Positions 12,660 through 14,015 of a stretch of 14,015 nt of DNA are shown piece by piece (the stretch's first letter is position 1; the number at the start of each line of letters is the position of its first letter). The stretch covers positions 1 through 14,015 of the forward strand of contig JAYWIG010000114.1 of assembly GCA_043789035.1 (NCBI GenBank), in the 5' to 3' direction. Both the position numbers and the translations under genes were made by a program. The DNA is from JAYWIG01 sp043789035. GTDB lineage: Bacteria > Pseudomonadota > Gammaproteobacteria > Burkholderiales > Burkholderiaceae_E. The notes under the pieces are model-generated. The model saw only the letters and a program-made list of their open reading frames with translations, did not search any database and was not told the DNA's origin.

Positions 12660-13337
12660 TTATGCTTTCTTCGCTTTGGCTTTAACCGCGGCAGTAACGA
12701 ATACTGCGCCGTTTTTGGCTCCGGGCACTGCGCCCTTAACCATCAACAAGCCGCGCTCAAGATCAATACGAGCAATTTCAAGGTTTTGAGTGGTGCGAGT
12801 TGCATCACCCAAATGACCAGTCATGCGCTTACCAGGGAATACTCGACCCGGATCTTGCGCCATACCGATCGAACCTGGCACATTATGCGAACGGCTGTTA
12901 CCGTGCGATGCGCGATTCGATGAGAAATGGTGACGCTTGATAACGCCCGCATAACCTTTACCGATAGTTGTGCCTTGCACATCTACCATCTGGCCCATTG
13001 CGAAAATGTCTGCGGTAATGACCTGTCCCGGCGTGATGCCTGCTAAAGAAGCAGCCTCTGCGCGAAACTCTTTGATAATGTTACCGGCTTCAACACCGGC
13101 TTTTGCAAAATGGCCAGCGGCCGATTTCACAACGCGGCTTGCGCGGCGAACACCATGGGTTAACTGAACAGCTGAGTAACCGTCGATTGCGGCGGTCTTA
13201 GTCTGCGTAACGCGATTGTTGGACACATCGAGCACAGTTACAGGTATGGAATCTCCATCGTCTGTAAATATGCGCATCATGCCGACCTTGCGTCCGATCA
13301 AGCCAATGCCTGATTTGGAGCGCTCTGCTAGGCTCAT
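12660..13337 (-). CDS. rplC: 50S ribosomal protein L3
   Basis: L3 is an assembly initiator that reaches the peptidyl transferase centre. The 225-residue form begins MSLAERSKSG before the canonical IGLIGRKVGMMRIFTDDGDS, about 9 residues longer than E. coli at the N-terminus. The central extension includes GVIKRHHFSSNRASHGNSRS and PGSIGMAQDPGRVFPGKRMT; Gln161 is the likely counterpart of the glutamine methylated by PrmB. A TTG four codons upstream (13349) is in frame but overlaps the GGAGAG ribosome-binding site, so ATG 13335-13337 is chosen. It lies 134 bases after rpsJ, with its own promoter candidate in the gap. Confidence 0.97.
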   Translation of the reverse strand: MSLAERSKSGIGLIGRKVGMMRIFTDDGDSIPVTVLDVSNNRVTQTKTAAIDGYSAVQLTHGVRRASRVVKSAAGHFAKAGVEAGNIIKEFRAEAASLAGITPGQVITADIFAMGQMVDVQGTTIGKGYAGVIKRHHFSSNRASHGNSRSHNVPGSIGMAQDPGRVFPGKRMTGHLGDATRTTQNLEIARIDLERGLLMVKGAVPGAKNGAVFVTAAVKAKAKKA

Positions 13338-13383
13338 TATTCTCTCCAATCCCGACTACAATTGGCCGGGTGATAATTTAAAA

Positions 13384-13404
13384 CTTCGTCTTTTTTAAGC
13401 GAAG
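13384..13404 (-). promoter_or_regulatory. Hairpin in the rplC leader
   Basis: On the transcribed strand CTTCG and CGAAG pair over an 11-base A-rich loop, followed by TTTTAAATT. Five base pairs and four T residues give at best a weak terminator or attenuator. Its 5' arm belongs to the AAGGCTTCGCT element shared with the rplN leader, and it would lie at the 5' end of a transcript started at 13411-13419. Confidence 0.4.
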
Positions 13405-13410
13405 CCTTTG

Positions 13411-13439
13411 ATTATAGCAGCAGTTTAAATATTTGTGTG
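13411..13439 (-). promoter_or_regulatory. Extended -10 promoter candidate upstream of rplC
   Basis: The transcribed strand contains TGCTATAAT (13411-13419), a perfect -10 hexamer with the TGn extension. At 17 bases upstream is CACACA (13434-13439), only a 3/6 match to the -35, which an extended -10 can compensate for. The gap before rplC is much longer than most in the cluster, and E. coli has only about 33 bases here. Transcription would begin near 13404 and make rplC-rpsQ independent of rpsJ. Not tested. Confidence 0.55.
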
Positions 13440-13461
13440 AGCTAAAACTCAAGGCTGCTAT
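13414..13461. repeat. Inverted repeat overlapping the rplC promoter candidate
   Basis: ATAGCAGC and GCTGCTAT form perfect 8-base arms (13454-13461 and 13414-13421), 32 bases apart. The arm nearer rplC overlaps the extended -10 element. As RNA the arms could pair to a long-loop hairpin in transcripts reading through from rpsJ; as DNA they could be a two-part operator. A small TGAG-TTTTAG-CTCA stem lies between the arms. Confidence 0.5.
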
Positions 13462-13471
13462 TAGTCTTGAT

Positions 13472-13783
13472 TTACTGCAACTTAATTTCAACATCGACGC
13501 CAGCTGGCAAGTCGAGTTTCATCAAGGCATCAACCGTTTTGTCGGTTGGGTCAACAATATCCATCAAACGCTGGTGCGTACGAATCTCAAACTGGTCGCG
13601 TGAAGTTTTGTTCACGTGTGGTGAGCGTAAAACGTCAAAACGCTGCATGCGTGTTGGCAATGGCACGGGGCCACGAACTACTGCGCCTGTGCGCTTGGCA
13701 GTGTCAACAATCTCAGCAGCAGATTGGTCGATCAATTTGTAGTCAAACGCCTTTAAGCGAATGCGAATTTTTTGGTTACTCAT
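13472..13783 (-). CDS. rpsJ: 30S ribosomal protein S10 (NusE)
   Basis: S10 is a 30S head protein and, as NusE, partners NusB in transcription antitermination. The 103-residue form (same as E. coli) begins MSNQKIRIRLKAFDYKLIDQ and includes RTGAVVRGPVPLPTRMQRFD, LRSPHVNKTSRDQFEIRTHQ and the betaproteobacterial-looking end DKTVDALMKLDLPAGVDVEI, then KLQ. An ATG two codons upstream (13787-13789) is in frame, but GAAAG would abut it. From the chosen ATG, GAAAG is 6 bases away. It is first in the S10 order; no good promoter is visible between it and the tuf terminator. Confidence 0.98.
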   Translation of the reverse strand: MSNQKIRIRLKAFDYKLIDQSAAEIVDTAKRTGAVVRGPVPLPTRMQRFDVLRSPHVNKTSRDQFEIRTHQRLMDIVDPTDKTVDALMKLDLPAGVDVEIKLQ

Positions 13784-13805
13784 AATCATCTTTCAAAAGA
13801 GCGAT

Positions 13806-13826
13806 GTAAGTTGATTTAGAACTTAC
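13806..13826 (-). promoter_or_regulatory. Hairpin just upstream of rpsJ
   Basis: GTAAGTT, loop CTAAATC, AACTTAC forms 7 perfect base pairs on the transcribed strand, ending about 10 bases before the GAAAG site of rpsJ. It is AT-rich, with no T tract. It could influence rpsJ translation or be an mRNA stability element; the role is unknown. Confidence 0.45.
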
Positions 13827-13836
13827 GGTTTACAAA

Positions 13837-13860
13837 TAAGCCGCCGATGACAGCGGCTTA
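13837..13860 (-). terminator. Terminator-like hairpin between tuf and rpsJ
   Basis: TAAGCCGC, loop TGTCATCG, GCGGCTTA makes 8 perfect base pairs with a GC-rich centre, followed by TTTGT on the transcribed strand. The last stem bases TTA and that TTTGT together give a T-rich tail. This fits an intrinsic terminator at the end of the tuf transcript, though the T run is interrupted, so partial read-through into rpsJ is plausible. Confidence 0.6.
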
Positions 13861-13864
13861 CTGG

Positions 13865-13893
13865 CATTGGCTAACTTCAAGAGTTAGCCAATG
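13865..13893 (-). promoter_or_regulatory. Perfect 12-base-pair hairpin after tuf
   Basis: CATTGGCTAACT, loop CTTGA, AGTTAGCCAATG is the longest perfect stem in the window. It lies 26 bases after the tuf stop and 4 bases before the terminator-like hairpin. No T tract follows, so it is more likely a 3'-end stabiliser or processing structure for tuf mRNA than a terminator. A minor stem TCGAT-AAGA-ATCGA (13905-13918) lies between it and the stop codon. Confidence 0.6.
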
Positions 13894-13919
13894 TTTGCAA
13901 CAAATCGATTCTTATCGAA

Positions 13920-14015
13920 TCAATCCATCACCTTAGCAACAACACCGGCACCGACGGTACGGCCACCTTCACGAATCGCAAAGCGCAAGCCTTGTTCCAT
14001 CGCGATTGGCGCAAT
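13920..14015 (-). CDS. tuf: Elongation factor Tu, C-terminal 31 residues (5' part off window)
   Basis: EF-Tu delivers aminoacyl-tRNA to the ribosome as a GTP complex. The visible frame reads IAPIAMEQGLRFAIREGGRT and ends VGAGVVAKVMD before TGA, which is the end of EF-Tu domain III. Gln in MEQGL (often Glu) and the terminal VMD are small variations. tuf directly before rpsJ is the usual layout where the str operon precedes the S10 operon. Whether a second tuf copy exists cannot be seen, so no A/B suffix is given. Confidence 0.95.
   Translation of the reverse strand: MAPIAMEQGLRFAIREGGRTVGAGVVAKVMD

Noticed and set aside
1..14015. Mobile element, CRISPR array, defence system or biosynthetic insert
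   Set aside because: Every stretch is explained by the ribosomal-protein cluster or short intergenic DNA. No long repeats, transposase-like frames or foreign genes are seen on either strand.

Overview
The window is one continuous block of ribosomal-protein genes, all read on the minus strand. It runs from the last 31 codons of an elongation factor Tu gene at the right edge to the first 257 codons of rpoA at the left edge. Between them lie 27 complete genes in the classical S10, spc and alpha order: rpsJ-rplC-rplD-rplW-rplB-rpsS-rplV-rpsC-rplP-rpmC-rpsQ, then rplN-rplX-rplE-rpsN-rpsH-rplF-rplR-rpsE-rpmD-rplO-secY, then infA-rpmJ-rpsM-rpsK-rpsD-rpoA. There are no mobile elements, CRISPR arrays, tRNA or rRNA genes, and no broken genes. 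No gene-level novel system is visible. The less expected content is in the intergenic regulatory DNA.

The organism is most likely a betaproteobacterium, probably of the order Burkholderiales. This rests on remembered family sequences rather than a search. The S10 C-terminus (MDIVDPTDKTVDALMKLDLP), the betaproteobacterial type of IF-1, the position of infA between secY and rpmJ, the 101-residue zinc-free S14, and an S3 with a long Arg/Pro/Gly/Ala-rich tail all fit. Base composition looks moderate, unlike the GC-rich members of the group. I could not assign a family or genus.

Most genes are packed with gaps of about 1-35 bases or 4-base ATGA overlaps (rplD/rplW, rpmC/rpsQ), with Shine-Dalgarno sites often inside the end of the preceding gene. 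Four gaps are longer. The tuf-rpsJ gap (13784-13919) carries tandem hairpins and a terminator-like structure. The rpsJ-rplC gap (13338-13471) carries an extended -10 promoter candidate. The rpsQ-rplN gap (8251-8477) starts at a promoter candidate with 5/6 matches in each hexamer and a 17-base spacer; it then has two hairpins, the second followed by six T residues, and a structured leader. The rpsK-rpsD gap (1429-1534) holds small hairpins. No gene-free stretch exceeds 300 bases.

The two internal promoter candidates, before rplC and before rplN, share the 11-base sequence AAGGCTTCGCT exactly two bases after the -10 hexamer, and in both it forms the 5' arm of a hairpin. This is the most notable observation in the window.

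Functionally the block supplies 25 ribosomal proteins (10 of the small subunit from S10 to S4, 15 of the large subunit), the SecY translocation channel, initiation factor 1 and the alpha subunit of RNA polymerase. This couples ribosome assembly, translation start, membrane insertion and transcription in one co-oriented cluster. rplQ, which normally follows rpoA, would lie beyond the left edge.
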